Numbered from the stretch's first letter, positions 25,041 to 34,168 are shown. The stretch is 64,000 nucleotides of DNA from an uncultured Lachnoanaerobaculum sp. (GCA_946999385.1 CAMQCZ010000001.1:45602-109601), one strand, 5' to 3'. The notes: generated by a model from the sequence alone, not told the origin. Translations and numbers: made by a program.

Positions 25041-25069
25041 TTTACATAAGTTTAAATTTAAAATATATT
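25041..25069 (+). promoter_or_regulatory. Probable sigma-A promoter of the alpha/beta hydrolase gene
   Basis: TTTACA (25041-25046) and TATATT (25064-25069) are 17 bases apart on the plus strand. A TATAAT at 25074-25079 with a weaker -35 box is an alternative. The region also has to serve the divergent rfbC operon, for which I find no clear boxes. Confidence 0.5.
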
Positions 25070-25118
25070 ATGATATAATATACTTATATAAATTCTAAGC
25101 AGAAAGCTGGATGTATAA

Positions 25119-26057
25119 ATGACAATAACATATAAAATATTAGAAAAAATAATAAAATTATTAAAAGTAAAAAAAATTTTTATAAAATCAAAAGAAGATA
25201 TATTGGAATATGCTAAAAAAGAAAATAATAAAGTTATATTTAATATAGATAAGTCAACAAAAATAGCAAATAGAAAAAAATATTATCTTTTTGATAAAGA
25301 AGTTGATGGCTATAGGCTATTATTATATCAAAAAAGTAAAAAACCGGCTGTCGGAGCAGTTTTTTATCTTTTTGGCGGAGGAATGATTACAGGTCCCAAT
25401 CAATTAGATTTTCCTTTAGCAGAAAGAATAATGCAAAAAACAGATAAAGATGTATGGTTTTTATTTTATCCTCTTTGTTCGGCAACTGAAAATGTAAGAA
25501 AGACTTATGAAATTTGCTTTAAAACCTATAAAAAAATGACGAAAATATATAAAGCAAAAAATATAAATGTATTAGGTTTTTCATCAGGAGCTTGTCTATC
25601 TATAGGTGTATTTTTACATAATAATGCTTTGGGGGCTCCACTTCCAATGCCCGGTAAAATCATTTCAGTTTCTCCGGGTGCTCTTCCTGATTTAAATCTT
25701 GATGAAAATAAAACGCTTTGGAAAAAACTAAATGCTGTTAATTATAAAGATATTATGATTGATCCTACTTATTTTAAAACTGCAAGAGAAATATTAAAAG
25801 GCTCTGAAAGCTTGCCTGAATACATGCTTGACGGAACCTGTGGTGATTTTTCAAATTTCCCAAAAATATATTTTTATTATGGAGAAAATGAATGTCTTTA
25901 TACATTTGCTGAATATTTTAAAAAAGCTATTGAAAAATACAATGTCCCATATAAAATTATTGTAGGAAAGGGAATGTGTCATTGTTATCCAATGGCAAGA
26001 TTCTTTAAAGAGGGTAGACTTGCACAAGATGAAATTATTGAATTATTAAATAATTAA
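25119..26057 (+). CDS. Alpha/beta hydrolase (hormone-sensitive-lipase-like fold)
   Basis: This 312-residue protein looks like an alpha/beta hydrolase of the esterase/lipase class. The oxyanion motif is FGGGMITGP near residue 90, the nucleophile elbow is GFSSGACLS near residue 155, an acidic residue is in YYGENECLY, and the catalytic His is probably in GKGMCHCYPM near residue 293. The N-terminal 40 residues are lysine-rich with no clear signal peptide. It is divergent from the polysaccharide operon and may be an acetyl- or acyl-esterase, but the substrate is not known. The ribosome site is weak. Confidence 0.8.
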   Translation: MTITYKILEKIIKLLKVKKIFIKSKEDILEYAKKENNKVIFNIDKSTKIANRKKYYLFDKEVDGYRLLLYQKSKKPAVGAVFYLFGGGMITGPNQLDFPLAERIMQKTDKDVWFLFYPLCSATENVRKTYEICFKTYKKMTKIYKAKNINVLGFSSGACLSIGVFLHNNALGAPLPMPGKIISVSPGALPDLNLDENKTLWKKLNAVNYKDIMIDPTYFKTAREILKGSESLPEYMLDGTCGDFSNFPKIYFYYGENECLYTFAEYFKKAIEKYNVPYKIIVGKGMCHCYPMARFFKEGRLAQDEIIELLNN

Positions 26058-26144
26058 AACATAAGCTTTATATTAATAAAAATCTGATATATAACAAGCC
26101 TATAATAGCAAATAGTTGTAATTATATGAAAGGGTTTAAAAAAT

Positions 26145-26624
26145 ATGCTTTTGATTGAAATTATAATTTTATGTTCTACTTTTTTTATTTTATGTATTTT
26201 GGGAACAGGTACAGATGAAAAAAATTTGAAAAATTATATGTCATATCCTGATGAAGTTCAAAAACAAATAAAAGAAATAAAAGCATATAGAGAGAAATTC
26301 AAAAAATCAAGTAAACTATCTATATGGATAACAAATTTTTTGATATTCATACCATTATTTTTATTTTTAGGAATACTAAGCCGTGAAAAAAAATTTATAT
26401 ATAATTTTATATATTTACTTACTTTAGGTGAAATATTAAATCTCTTTGATCTTATTATTATAGATTTATTATGGTGGAGAAATACAAAGAGAATAAGACT
26501 ATCAAAAATACCGCAAAAAAAGCTATATCAAAGTCTAAAAAAACATATAGAATCTTTTTTAAGAGCCTTTATTTTATATATTTTAGTTGCACTTATTGAC
26601 GGATATTTATTGACATTATTTTAA
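26145..26624 (+). CDS. Membrane protein of unknown function
   Basis: I do not recognise this 159-residue protein. It has an N-terminal hydrophobic segment (residues 1-20), a charged region (about 25-58), and three further hydrophobic segments (about 62-80, 85-108 and 138-157). The LLWWRNTKRIRLSKIP stretch near residue 110 is a notable basic loop. A GAAAGGG ribosome site is ten bases upstream. It may be cotranscribed with the preceding hydrolase gene, 87 bases away, and is followed by a hairpin. Confidence 0.65.
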   Translation: MLLIEIIILCSTFFILCILGTGTDEKNLKNYMSYPDEVQKQIKEIKAYREKFKKSSKLSIWITNFLIFIPLFLFLGILSREKKFIYNFIYLLTLGEILNLFDLIIIDLLWWRNTKRIRLSKIPQKKLYQSLKKHIESFLRAFILYILVALIDGYLLTLF

Positions 26625-26665
26625 CAAGATTAATATATTAATAACACTGATTATATCTTGATTTA

Positions 26666-26711
26666 ACCAAGAAATTCTTTAAAGTTTAATTTTAGGAATT
26701 TCTTGGTATTT
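26666..26711 (+). terminator. Hairpin between convergent genes, probable terminator
   Basis: ACCAAGAAATTC (26666-26677) and GAATTTCTTGGT (26696-26707) form a perfect 12-bp stem. The plus-strand tail is only ATTTTAAT, so termination may be modest. It lies between the plus-strand membrane protein gene and the minus-strand lemA gene. Confidence 0.6.
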
Positions 26712-26756
26712 TAATAACTTTTAAGATTTATATCCCTTAAATTTTCCAAAAAAATC

Positions 26757-27314
26757 TTATACATTATAATCAAAATCATTTATAGACTTCTTATTAGAGA
26801 GATTATCTTCAGCAAGAAAATCCATTTCTGTCATTTTATTTATATTTGCGACAATGGAAGTTGGAAAAGTTACAATTTCCTGATTAAATAAGCTTATATT
26901 GCTATTTACAATCCTCTTTGCAGCTGCAAGCTTTTCATTTTCTTCATCTATTTCTTCTTGTAATTTTAAAAATTCATCACAAGACTTAAGCTCAGGATAT
27001 GACTCTGCAACAGCATAAATTTGCTTAATAGCTTCATTTTGATTTTTTAATGTATCATTTGACTCTGATATACTATCTACATTTCTAAGCTTTATAATAT
27101 TTGTAAAAGTATCATTTTCATGTTTTGCAAATGATTTTGCAACCTTTATCATTTGTGATATAGTATCATATCTTTTTACAATAGCAATATCAACATTTTT
27201 CTTTGATTCTTTTATAATAACGAGATATCTTTTCAGCTTATTTGAAATTGAAATAAATTTACTAAAAATTATAAATATTATTGCAATAAATATTAAAATA
27301 AATAATTTATCCAT
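26757..27314 (-). CDS. lemA: LemA family protein
   Basis: This 185-residue protein has an N-terminal membrane helix (about 4-22) and a long helical domain. The segments NVDIAIVKRYDTISQMIKVA, VAESYPELKSCDEFLKLQEE and AAKRIVNSNISLFNQEI match the LemA family (which usually reads VARNRYN and YNxxxxxFPxxIVA); FPTSIVANI is present. LemA proteins have no firm function. It lies 11 bases after a DUF3137 gene, a pairing seen in other bacteria, so the two products probably act together at the membrane. Confidence 0.88.
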   Translation of the reverse strand: MDKLFILIFIAIIFIIFSKFISISNKLKRYLVIIKESKKNVDIAIVKRYDTISQMIKVAKSFAKHENDTFTNIIKLRNVDSISESNDTLKNQNEAIKQIYAVAESYPELKSCDEFLKLQEEIDEENEKLAAAKRIVNSNISLFNQEIVTFPTSIVANINKMTEMDFLAEDNLSNKKSINDFDYNV

Positions 27315-27325
27315 AAAAATCTCCT

Positions 27326-28273
27326 TTAAAAGTTTTTCATAATAAGAGCAATAAGTTCATAAAAGAAGGCAAGCTTATTTCGTACCTTTTCATATTCTCC
27401 TGATAGCGAAAGATTATCTACCGAACTTGGGAATGAAGGTTGACTAAAAAGAGCCGTATTTGTTTCAAAAGCTATTGAAATATATTTTTCATTCATATAA
27501 ATTGTAATTTTTGTATTATTTTTTGTATTATTTAAAAATTCGATAATATTTGCATCAAGTATAAGTCTTGTATAAAAATCATCTGTAGAAAAAATAGCAT
27601 ATGAATTGTTAAATTCTATTGATTCAGTTTCAATTCTTTTTTCATCTTTCCTTCTATTTCCATATGGAGTACAAACAGGTTCAGCAGATAAAGCATTTGA
27701 ATGAATAGGTACAACTCTTATATGCCCTGTGATACCTGTTTCAAAAGAAACCTTAAGTGCCTGTCCTCTAAAATCTGTATGTGTACTTCTTCCACCTTTT
27801 TTATTATATTTTTCATGATAAGCATGAAAATTACAAAATTCTGTTTTATATTCATCACCAAAAGTTATATGAACATCAGAATAATATGTTTTGGAATCAT
27901 AAACCAAATTAATTAAAGTGTCTAAATCCATTTGCCCAAAATAATCAAGCTTTGTATCAGGCAGAATTTCTTCTAAGACAGGCTTCAAAAAATTATTAAC
28001 ATAAGAATCTGAAACAGATTTTTTCTTTTTTTCTGAATATTTAAAGTAGAAGCTCCATATAAAAAATAAGATGAATATCGCATATCGTCCTAAAAAATAA
28101 TATACAACAGCAGCAGCTACAATAGCTACAAATCCAATATAAAGAGGATTAGCTATATTTTCTTTAAGTTCAGCTTTGATATAAGCTAATTTTTTCTTTG
28201 TTTCCGGCGAATTTTCAATTTTCTTTATATTATCTATAATAGCCGGATCTGAAAATATATTTCCGGATTTCAT
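27326..28273 (-). CDS. DUF3137 domain membrane protein
   Basis: This 315-residue protein has two close hydrophobic segments around residues 45-85 and a soluble C-terminal domain matching DUF3137 (elements such as the FRGQALKVSF stretch and ILDANIIEFLNNT). I use the ATG at 28273, which has GGAGG ten bases upstream, rather than an earlier in-frame start. It is the upstream partner of lemA. The molecular function of DUF3137 is unknown. Confidence 0.8.
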   Translation of the reverse strand: MKSGNIFSDPAIIDNIKKIENSPETKKKLAYIKAELKENIANPLYIGFVAIVAAAVVYYFLGRYAIFILFFIWSFYFKYSEKKKKSVSDSYVNNFLKPVLEEILPDTKLDYFGQMDLDTLINLVYDSKTYYSDVHITFGDEYKTEFCNFHAYHEKYNKKGGRSTHTDFRGQALKVSFETGITGHIRVVPIHSNALSAEPVCTPYGNRRKDEKRIETESIEFNNSYAIFSTDDFYTRLILDANIIEFLNNTKNNTKITIYMNEKYISIAFETNTALFSQPSFPSSVDNLSLSGEYEKVRNKLAFFYELIALIMKNF

Positions 28274-28451
28274 TTTCAAAATGCCTCCACACAATTCTAT
28301 ATATTGATATAATTATATCATAAATATTTTAATAATAAAAGATTATTATTTATATTCTTATATATTGAACTTTTGTTCCGAAAAATTAAGCAAAAATGCA
28401 GATGTGTAGATATATAAAAGGATTATATAAGATATTTTTAAGAATAAAAAA

Positions 28452-28524
28452 AGCTGATAACGGGAGTCGAACCCGTGACCTCCTCACTACCAATGAGGTG
28501 CGCTACCTCCTGTGCCATATCAGC
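28452..28524 (-). tRNA. tRNA-Thr (anticodon GGT)
   Basis: The 73-base gene has the acceptor arm GCTGATA with TATCAGC, D-arm GCAC...GCGC, anticodon arm CCTCA-TTGGTAG-TGAGG with anticodon GGT, and T-arm ACGGG-TTCGACT-CCCGT. The discriminator is T and CCA is not encoded. A T-rich run follows directly and may help termination. It stands alone between the DUF3137 gene and rsuA. The rest of this intergenic region (28274-28451) shows nothing I can name. Confidence 0.96.
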
Positions 28525-28557
28525 TTAATAATATTATATAGCGTACAAGCTTTCCGT

Positions 28558-28586
28558 AGTTTAGCATAAAAATATAATTTTGTCAA
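28558..28586 (-). promoter_or_regulatory. Sigma-A promoter upstream of tRNA-Thr
   Basis: TTGACA (28581-28586) and TAAACT (28558-28563) have a 17-base spacer on the minus strand, placing the start about 27 bases before the mature tRNA. A TATAAT closer to the tRNA lacks a matching -35 box. Confidence 0.6.
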
Positions 28587-28625
28587 ATATATATGCTTTT
28601 AAATAAATATGGATAATTATTATAT

Positions 28626-29348
28626 TTATTCTACAAAGGATTTTAATTTTTCAAGCTCATTATCATTAAGTCTTCTATAGCTTCCTAAAGGAAGCTCAGC
28701 TTCATCTAATGTTAAATTTGCAAAGGATATCCTTTTTAAATATTCAACCTTACAAGATAAATTTAAAAACATCCTTTTTACTTGATGAAATCTCCCTTCA
28801 ACTATAGTTAAATTGACATTTGTTAATGAATCACTATTTGATAAAATTTCAAGCTTTGCAGGCTTCGTCAGGCCATCATCAAGCTCCATGCCTTTTGCAA
28901 ATATATCTACAGCTGTGCTTGGTAAATTCCCGCTAATTTTAGCAAAATAAGTTTTTGGAACATGCCTTTTAGGAGATAATAATAAATGATTTAATTTTCC
29001 ATCATCAGTTATTAAAAGTAAACCCTCTGTATCTATATCCAATCTCCCAACAGGTACCAAATCTTTTCTATTATCATCTATAAAAGACATTACAGTTTTA
29101 TGAAATTTATCCTTTCTTGCACATATACAATCTTTGGGTTTATTTATAATATAATATTCATATTGCTTTATATCAAATATTTTATCATCTATACTGATTA
29201 TATCCTTTTTAGAATCTATTTTTATATCTGACTTGGTTATAATATTAAAATTAACTTTTACTCTCGAGCTTAAAATCATTTTCTTAGCCTCTGTTCTTGA
29301 TCCTAAGCCAAGCTTAACAAGAATTTTATCAAGTCTTTCTAAAGCCAT
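28626..29348 (-). CDS. rsuA: 16S rRNA pseudouridine(516) synthase, RsuA family
   Basis: This 240-residue enzyme has an S4 RNA-binding domain (about 3-60: ERLDKILVKLGLGSRTEAKK) and a pseudouridine synthase domain with the catalytic aspartate in VGRLDIDTEGLLLITDDG. The late motif VEGRFHQVKRMF is typical of RsuA/RluB/E/F. The RsuA assignment, rather than RluB, rests on short length and sequence style. It overlaps the rsmF stop by one base, so both rRNA enzymes come from one transcript. Confidence 0.88.
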   Translation of the reverse strand: MALERLDKILVKLGLGSRTEAKKMILSSRVKVNFNIITKSDIKIDSKKDIISIDDKIFDIKQYEYYIINKPKDCICARKDKFHKTVMSFIDDNRKDLVPVGRLDIDTEGLLLITDDGKLNHLLLSPKRHVPKTYFAKISGNLPSTAVDIFAKGMELDDGLTKPAKLEILSNSDSLTNVNLTIVEGRFHQVKRMFLNLSCKVEYLKRISFANLTLDEAELPLGSYRRLNDNELEKLKSFVE

Positions 29349-30700
29349 TAATTAATTCTCCACCCCTTATAATATTTATTTTTAAGCTTAGTCCCATCTT
29401 GTTTTATGAAACCAAGCGGATATTTTTCTACACACAATAATCTATATCCCTTATAATTTTCTTCTATATCTATAGTTTCACCCTTTAAATATCTTATAAC
29501 CCTCTCATCATTGATAGAAAAATTAATTGCCTCTTTCCAATCCTCATACTTAAAGCTCATCGCCAAAGCTTGTGATGGTTCAAATCTATTGTTGGTAATT
29601 CTTCCCATCAAAAGACCTGTTCTAAGATATCTTATATTTTCACTTAATTCAAAGTCTTGCGGTAAATAATAAATATACTCATTATTTTTATAAAATCTGT
29701 CAATATCCCATTTTATATTAGTTAAATTTAAAAATTCCAAAAAATCTTTTTCAAGACTTATTCTTTTTTTGAATTTTTTATTTGAAACTTCATTTATTAT
29801 TATATTTCCTTTTTTTATTAATTTACATACAAAATGCCCTTCACCTTCCAACTTATGTGGCAAAAGTCTTACTGCTTTTTCCAAATATGGTGAAGTGCTA
29901 AAGCCTTCATACATAGTCAAATCACCTATTTCAAAGTCTTTATTTTTTTCAAGGAATTTTATAATAGTATCATCATCCTCTATTTTTGAATATGTACAAG
30001 TTGAATATATTATACTACCACCCTTTTTTAACATTTTAGCGGCACTGGATAAAATATCAGCTTGAATAGGTGCAAAATATTCAGGTCCCCTTTTCAAATA
30101 TGCCTTTAAAATGGAATTATCTTTTCTAAACATTCCTTCTCCTGAACAAGGTGCATCAACTAATATTTTATCAAAATATTCAACATAAGTTTTTGCTAAT
30201 TTTTCAGGCTCCTCGCAAGTAATAATTGTATTTTTTATACCGAAAAGTTCTATATTTTTAAGCAGAGCTCTAGCCCTTGAAGAGCTTAAATCATTACTGA
30301 ATATTATTCCGCTACCGTTTAATTTACAGGCTATATGTGTACTTTTCCCACCCGGAGCTGCACATAAATCCAAAATTTTATCTCCAACATTCACATCACA
30401 AAGAGCTGCAGGTGCCATAGCACTTGCTTCTTGCATATAATATAAACCAGCATAATAATATGGGCTTTTAGTAAGCTTTATATCTTCATTGATATAAAAT
30501 CCATTTTCTTCCCATGGAATATTTTTTGCTTCTAAATTAAGTAATTTTAACAAATTCTTTTTAGTTATTTTCAATGTGTTGACTCTACATGAAAGCTTCA
30601 CTTTTTTAGATAAGCTTTCTATATATAAAGGATATTCATCCTTTAATAATTTTTTCATAGCATCTTTATATTCCTGAGGTAAAGCTTTTTCGTCTAACAT
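29348..30700 (-). CDS. RsmF-like rRNA (cytosine-C5) methyltransferase
   Basis: This 450-residue protein belongs to the NOL1/NOP2/Sun family of m5C RNA methyltransferases. The SAM site is ILDLCAAPGGKSTHIA, and the two catalytic cysteines lie in VDAPCSGEGMFR and YSTCTYSKIEDD. The C-terminal 150 residues form the RsmF-specific RNA-binding region with a PUA-like end. In E. coli RsmF modifies C1407 of 16S rRNA; the exact target here is inferred. It is cotranscribed with rsuA. Confidence 0.87.
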   Translation of the reverse strand: MLDEKALPQEYKDAMKKLLKDEYPLYIESLSKKVKLSCRVNTLKITKKNLLKLLNLEAKNIPWEENGFYINEDIKLTKSPYYYAGLYYMQEASAMAPAALCDVNVGDKILDLCAAPGGKSTHIACKLNGSGIIFSNDLSSSRARALLKNIELFGIKNTIITCEEPEKLAKTYVEYFDKILVDAPCSGEGMFRKDNSILKAYLKRGPEYFAPIQADILSSAAKMLKKGGSIIYSTCTYSKIEDDDTIIKFLEKNKDFEIGDLTMYEGFSTSPYLEKAVRLLPHKLEGEGHFVCKLIKKGNIIINEVSNKKFKKRISLEKDFLEFLNLTNIKWDIDRFYKNNEYIYYLPQDFELSENIRYLRTGLLMGRITNNRFEPSQALAMSFKYEDWKEAINFSINDERVIRYLKGETIDIEENYKGYRLLCVEKYPLGFIKQDGTKLKNKYYKGWRIN

Positions 30701-30738
30701 AATATTTCTTTCTTACTTATATTTTTATTTTGAAAGCT

Positions 30739-30764
30739 TTAGCTACCCTAAAAAGGATAGCTAA
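30739..30764 (-). terminator. Hairpin after the coaD-linked coiled-coil gene
   Basis: TTAGCTATCCT pairs with AGGGTAGCTAA (minus strand, 11 bp with one G-T pair, loop of four) five bases after the stop of the coiled-coil gene. No T-run follows, so it may be a weak or factor-assisted terminator or an RNA 3' stabiliser. Confidence 0.45.
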
Positions 30765-30768
30765 TATA

Positions 30769-31335
30769 TTAAGCATTAGTATCTTGTGAATTTATACTTC
30801 TGGAAAGTTCATATCTATTATTGCTTACAGTTTCAAGATTATTCTTTAAGGCATCTATATATTGCTCAAATTTTAAATTCGAATTATCTATAGAATGTTT
30901 TATAAGTGTTTCCAAGCTTGCAAGCAAATTATCCGTATAGCTCACACCTGAGCTTATTATAGTATTTGCCTCATTATTAGCTTTATCAACTATATCTGCA
31001 GCTCTATTATTTGCATCATCCATAAGCTTATTGGCAGCTTGATATGCTTTTTGCATTATTGAATTTTCATCCAATAAACTTTCAGCATTTCTATTAGCTT
31101 TTGTTATTATTTCATCGGCTTCTAATTTAGCATTTTCCAAAATAGCATTTCTATTACTAATAACCTTTTGATATGTTGCTATTTCTTGTGGAACATTATC
31201 CTTAAGCTCCTGCAAAAGCTCTAATAATGTATTTTTATCTACTACAACTTTTTCTTTATCCATAAATGCAGGCTTGCACTCATGTTCTATAAAACCTTCT
31301 ATTTCATCTATTATATCAATTATTTTAAATGCCAT
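30769..31335 (-). CDS. Helical coiled-coil protein of unknown function
   Basis: This 188-residue cytoplasmic protein is almost entirely alpha-helical. Residues about 70-150 are a long Ala/Asn/Glu-rich helix with repeats such as [17 protein letters not shown] and [20 protein letters not shown], similar in texture to ATP-synthase b subunits or DivIVA-type proteins. I set the start at 31335 (GGAAGG nine bases upstream), which overlaps the coaD end by 11 bases. The translational link to coaD is common in related Clostridia. I cannot give a function. Confidence 0.72.
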   Translation of the reverse strand: MAFKIIDIIDEIEGFIEHECKPAFMDKEKVVVDKNTLLELLQELKDNVPQEIATYQKVISNRNAILENAKLEADEIITKANRNAESLLDENSIMQKAYQAANKLMDDANNRAADIVDKANNEANTIISSGVSYTDNLLASLETLIKHSIDNSNLKFEQYIDALKNNLETVSNNRYELSRSINSQDTNA

Positions 31336-31822
31336 TTTCTTGAACCTTCCTAACTTTATTATTAATATTCTCAACTACTTCCTTATCCACAAAAGCACTT
31401 ATATCACCCTTAAAAGCAGCAATCTCTTTTACTATACTTGAACTCAAATATGAATATTTCAAATTAGTAGTAAAAAATACTGTTTCTATATCAGGTGCAA
31501 TAACTTTATTAGTTTGAGATAATTGAAGCTCATATTCAAAATCTGTTATAGCTCTTAATCCTCTCACTATTACACTTGCATTTTTAATATGTGCAAAATC
31601 AATCAAGAGTCCTTCAAAAGAGCTTATTTCAACATTTTTCAAATGTTTTGTAACTTTTTCTAACATTTTAACACGTTCATCAGTTGTAAACAATGGTGTT
31701 TTTTGACTATTATGTAAAACTCCTATTACCAATTTATCAAATGTCTTACTTGCCCTCTCTATAATATCTAAATGTCCATTAGTAACAGGATCAAAGCTTC
31801 CGGGATATACCGCTATGCTCAT
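31325..31822 (-). CDS. coaD: Phosphopantetheine adenylyltransferase
   Basis: This 165-residue nucleotidyltransferase makes dephospho-CoA from 4'-phosphopantetheine. The N-terminus [21 protein letters not shown] carries the T/HxGH motif, and [13 protein letters not shown] and the late [13 protein letters not shown] (with the SSS motif) are family hallmarks. It overlaps rsmD by four bases, the classic rsmD-coaD arrangement. With coaE at 5883 the window has both last steps of CoA synthesis, in different operons. Confidence 0.97.
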   Translation of the reverse strand: MSIAVYPGSFDPVTNGHLDIIERASKTFDKLVIGVLHNSQKTPLFTTDERVKMLEKVTKHLKNVEISSFEGLLIDFAHIKNASVIVRGLRAITDFEYELQLSQTNKVIAPDIETVFFTTNLKYSYLSSSIVKEIAAFKGDISAFVDKEVVENINNKVRKVQENGI

Positions 31823-32379
31823 CTTCCCCTCCTTATAAAAATATGTTTATTACTTTTATAATTTTTTTCTCTAATTATTTCAAAACCAATATCAATAATC
31901 CAATTAATATCATTTTCTATAGCCATCTCAATTATAATTAATGTCGTATCTGAAATCAATTCCAAAGCTTTTAAATATTCTAAAACTTCTTTTTCAAGCC
32001 CTTTATTATATGGAGGATCCATAAATACAATATCAAAGCTTTGCTTAAATTTATTTGAAATTTTTTTTAATGAATATTTTATATCATTAGTAAAAATCTC
32101 GCTTTTATCAGTAAATTTTGTATTCAAAATATTTTTTTGTATACATGATATTGCACTTTTATCAGATTCTACAAAAACACAATATTTTGCTCCCCTACTT
32201 AAAGCTTCTATACCTATTGCACCACTTCCGGCAAATAAATCCAAAAAATAGGTATCATATAATTGAAAATTTAATATATTAAACAATGTTTCCTTTATTT
32301 TATCAGTAGTAGGTCTTGTATTATCTCCCTTTGGGGAAATAAGCTTTAAGCTTCTTGCACTTCCTGAAATCACCCTCAT
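31819..32379 (-). CDS. rsmD: 16S rRNA (guanine(966)-N2)-methyltransferase
   Basis: This 186-residue methyltransferase begins [20 protein letters not shown] followed by [16 protein letters not shown], the standard RsmD start. The SAM site is [20 protein letters not shown] and the catalytic motif is FMDPPYNKG. Length is normal. It is upstream of coaD with a four-base overlap and one base from the L,D-transpeptidase gene. Confidence 0.95.
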   Translation of the reverse strand: MRVISGSARSLKLISPKGDNTRPTTDKIKETLFNILNFQLYDTYFLDLFAGSGAIGIEALSRGAKYCVFVESDKSAISCIQKNILNTKFTDKSEIFTNDIKYSLKKISNKFKQSFDIVFMDPPYNKGLEKEVLEYLKALELISDTTLIIIEMAIENDINWIIDIGFEIIREKNYKSNKHIFIRRGR

Positions 32380-34041
32380 TTATTTTATTCTCCCGGGTCC
32401 ATCTACAATAGGTCCTGTTTCTACTTCCAAGCCAAGTCCCGGCCCCTTTGTATCCGGTGTAGGATTGTCAGGTCCCTTTGTTGTCTCTTTTTCCTTTATA
32501 ATTTCAGAGCTTTGAATATGCTCCTTGCTATCTGTAATAGTAGTTTCTACAGTAGTAATTTCTACTTTTTGAGGTGCTTTTACCTCTTTGGACTTTCTTT
32601 CAGTTCCTGCTAATTTATAACATATAATAGGAAATCCTGCTTTTATATTTTCAAATAATATTTTTGCATTTTCAGGTGGCATATTTATACAGCCATGACT
32701 ACCATTAGTTTTATATATATCCCCACCAAAATTTGACCTCCACTTAGCATCATGAAAGCCTATATTATTATTAAATGGCATCCAATAATTTACAGGGGTT
32801 CTATAATTTTCACCCTTTAAAATAGCATCTCTTTGCTTATAACTCAAAGCATATATTCCACTCGGAGTGGTATAATTTTTACTAATGTTTCCCGAAACAA
32901 AATCACTCTCAAACAGCTTCTTTCCATCCTTATAAAGAAAAAGATGCTGTGCTGTCAAATTAACTTCAACATATGAATTTCCATAATCATTCTTCTCATT
33001 TTTAGCAGCTTTTTTTGAAAATGCCGGCTCTCTCATAACATTTGATCCGCTTTTAATAATTTCCTTAATTTCACTTGCTTCTTTAGCTTTATCCACCTTA
33101 AATCCATAATTGCCGGCAGGAACCTTAACTATAGCATTATTATAGCTGGTTTTAAAATCTCTTATTTTATCTATAGTATTATATGAATTGGCAATAGTAT
33201 TAACATAATTAGCAAGCTTTTCTTCATTTAAGCTCACATTAAAATCATTATCAATAACAATCCAATCACTGATTGTATCAGAATCAAGTACAGGTACTTT
33301 TTCATAGCTTATAGTTGACTTAATATAAGTATTTGCAATTTCAATAGCCTTTAATATTTTTTCACTCTTACTTTCTACATCAGCTTTTTTATAAACATCA
33401 GATTTATCTAAATCATATTCATATAAAAATTGTAATATAGCTTTTTTTATACCTTCCTTTGTTTTTTCTATATCTAATTCTGTTCCTTTGGTTTCAGGTA
33501 TAATATCATATTTTTTTTCTTGCTTATTATACTCTATTCTTGCTGATATCGGTTTAATAAATTTCTCTTTATCAAATATATCTAAGCTTGATATATTTTT
33601 TTCGAATTTATCTTCATCAAGCTTAGCTAAAGTGTCAATATTAAACTCTTGTTTTACAAATATATATTTAATCCAAGTATATATTTTCTGATTATCTAAT
33701 AATTTATTTATTTCTTCATTGGCATCTATTCTCAAGCCAACCAAATCCGAATTTATTAATATTTCTCCTGAACGTGTTTTTAAATGTAATATATATTTAT
33801 TATTTGCTTCATTAATAAGCTCTTCTACCTGTAAAATATTCTTTTTTGATACATCTATACCATTTAATCTGGTATTAGGAAAAAACACCTTCTTATATTG
33901 ATTTGCATTAACTATATAAAAAACAAATAATATTATAAATAAAAAAACTATTGCGAAAATACAATAATTGAATTTACTTTTAACTTTTTTTCTGGAACGT
34001 GTCGTGCCTACCATACCGGATTTATTACTTATGCTACTCAA
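32380..34041 (-). CDS. L,D-transpeptidase with peptidoglycan-binding-like domain
   Basis: This 553-residue membrane-anchored enzyme has a basic N-terminus and one membrane helix (about 26-46), then an extracellular region with a YoaR-like/PG-binding type 4 domain (about 55-330) and a YkuD catalytic domain (about 355-477). The catalytic motif SHGCINMP is at about 448-455, with Cys451. It forms 3-3 peptidoglycan cross-links or attaches proteins. A Thr/Glu/Pro/Gly-rich tail of about 75 residues follows and is unusual. The start codon is TTG with GGAAGG nine bases upstream. A promoter with an overlapping palindrome lies upstream. Confidence 0.9.
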   Translation of the reverse strand: MSSISNKSGMVGTTRSRKKVKSKFNYCIFAIVFLFIILFVFYIVNANQYKKVFFPNTRLNGIDVSKKNILQVEELINEANNKYILHLKTRSGEILINSDLVGLRIDANEEINKLLDNQKIYTWIKYIFVKQEFNIDTLAKLDEDKFEKNISSLDIFDKEKFIKPISARIEYNKQEKKYDIIPETKGTELDIEKTKEGIKKAILQFLYEYDLDKSDVYKKADVESKSEKILKAIEIANTYIKSTISYEKVPVLDSDTISDWIVIDNDFNVSLNEEKLANYVNTIANSYNTIDKIRDFKTSYNNAIVKVPAGNYGFKVDKAKEASEIKEIIKSGSNVMREPAFSKKAAKNEKNDYGNSYVEVNLTAQHLFLYKDGKKLFESDFVSGNISKNYTTPSGIYALSYKQRDAILKGENYRTPVNYWMPFNNNIGFHDAKWRSNFGGDIYKTNGSHGCINMPPENAKILFENIKAGFPIICYKLAGTERKSKEVKAPQKVEITTVETTITDSKEHIQSSEIIKEKETTKGPDNPTPDTKGPGLGLEVETGPIVDGPGRIK

Positions 34042-34105
34042 TTTACTTATCCTTCCAATATAAATTTGTCTTATCTATTGTCATAATAAATATAATATTT
34101 TGAAA

Positions 34106-34123
34106 ATCATTTATATAAATGAT
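34106..34123. repeat. 18-bp perfect palindrome overlapping the L,D-transpeptidase promoter
   Basis: ATCATTTATATAAATGAT is a perfect inverted repeat; its upper end includes most of the -10 box of the promoter at 34119-34147. A related half-copy (AAAATCATTATATAAAT) lies directly beside it. The position would suit an operator, although AT-rich sequence makes chance palindromes more likely. Confidence 0.45.
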
Positions 34124-34147
34124 AAAATCATTATATAAATATATCAA
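34119..34147 (-). promoter_or_regulatory. Sigma-A promoter of the L,D-transpeptidase operon
   Basis: TTGATA (34142-34147) and TATCAT (34119-34124) are 17 bases apart on the minus strand. The start near 34112 gives a leader of about 70 bases. The gene order downstream is L,D-transpeptidase, rsmD, coaD, coiled-coil protein. Confidence 0.6.
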
Positions 34148-34168
34148 GCATTAAGCTTACTTTCAAGA

